Part shown: positions 63,589-64,000 of the stretch, one piece after another | How positions within the stretch are numbered: position 1 is the first letter of the stretch | Layout: each line of letters opens with the position of its first letter | Source of the DNA: Chromera velia | Taxonomy: Eukaryota > Sar > Chromeraceae | Length of the DNA: 64,000 nt | Direction of reading: 5' to 3' | Assembly (NCBI GenBank): GCA_018398765.1 | Contig: JAHBMJ010003540.1 | Span: forward strand, 18,613 to 82,612 | Notes under the pieces: generated by a model | What the model saw: only the letters and a program-made list of their open reading frames with translations | What the model was told of the DNA's origin: nothing | The model's database searches: none | Position numbers and translations under genes: made by a program

Positions 63589-64000
63589 GATTAGACAGAC
63601 GGACCGTCTCGTCAGCCAGCCCGTCTTGCGGCTTTTTCTGTCAGTCAGATAGGGGGGTGCTCAGCGCTGTCAGGCAGGCTGAAGCACAAAGGTGTTTGCT
63701 GCTGCTGGAGGACCATCCCACTAGGAGAAAAGACAGGTGAAACGTTCGCAACTAGTGGAAGACATTTTCTTTTCCTACTTGACTGCTTCTCTACATGGTC
63801 ATCTGCCTGTCGGTTGCGGTTGTTCCAGAGCCGTCTTCCGAAATGACATGAGAAAAAGAGAAGAAAAGGAGATGGGTAGAAACAGTCCGTTGATTGAAGC
63901 GTATGTATGTCACCATGGTGGGCGTAGGGAAGCTTCTCTTTTGTCGCTTAGCATCTAGAGAAGGGAGGGTTGAAGAGTCTCGGACTGTTTTGTAATTGGG
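63589..64000. other. 3' flank of megasynthase, no gene supported
   Basis: Downstream of the TGA at 63586-63588. No exon with convincing splice signals or protein-like composition was found. Confidence 0.5.

Overview
This window is nuclear DNA of a photosynthetic or formerly photosynthetic alveolate. The best guess is a chromerid alga of the Chromera type; this is an inference. The reasons are: densely intron-split genes with GT-AG junctions, pyrimidine-rich introns full of (CT)n and (GT)n tracts, GC-rich coding exons against AT-rich gene ends, low-complexity Ser/Pro/Lys/Glu-rich proteins, and a giant type I polyketide/fatty-acid synthase with a reductase release domain, as in apicomplexan FAS I/PKS. 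No prokaryotic operon, tRNA, rRNA or CRISPR array was seen. All gene models below were joined by hand from splice signals and reading-frame phase; none has transcript support.

Layout. (1) 1-4002 (+): 3' part of a gene for a Cys-rich, probably extracellular protein, with a possible alternative last exon at 4543-4978. (2) 4003-6057: AT-rich, then microsatellite sequence and a 289-base assembly gap. (3) 6058-7820 (-): a six-exon small gene predicting a signal peptide, a Cys-rich ectodomain and a C-terminal membrane helix. (4) 7821-9740: no gene supported. (5) 9741-33618 (+): one ~24-kb, 39-exon gene for a ~4,264-residue coiled-coil/low-complexity protein; every junction can be joined in phase. 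(6) 33619-34721: AT-rich island with duplicated (TCAA)n arrays. (7) 34722-45924 (-): 11-exon gene for a ~2,842-residue CW zinc-finger protein with long charged and RD/RE-rich regions; one intron holds an oppositely oriented 141-codon reading frame. (8) 45925-46622: 0.7-kb head-to-head promoter region. (9) 46623-63588 (+): 12-exon megasynthase of ~4,670 residues. (10) 63589-64000: no gene supported.

The centrepiece is the megasynthase. Its domain order is fatty acyl-AMP ligase - ACP - KS - ACP - KS - AT - DH - structural KR - ER - KR - ACP - thioester reductase - sulfotransferase-like - transmembrane helix. The first extension unit has no AT. The DH has lost its catalytic His (Tyr in its place). 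The ER has lost its cofactor-binding half. The KR, both KSs, the AT, the ACPs and the reductase look intact. The predicted chemistry is therefore loading of a free fatty acid, extension, retention of a beta-hydroxyl, and reductive release. The fused sulfotransferase-like domain has a degraded PAPS loop, so it is either non-sulfating or a pseudoenzyme.
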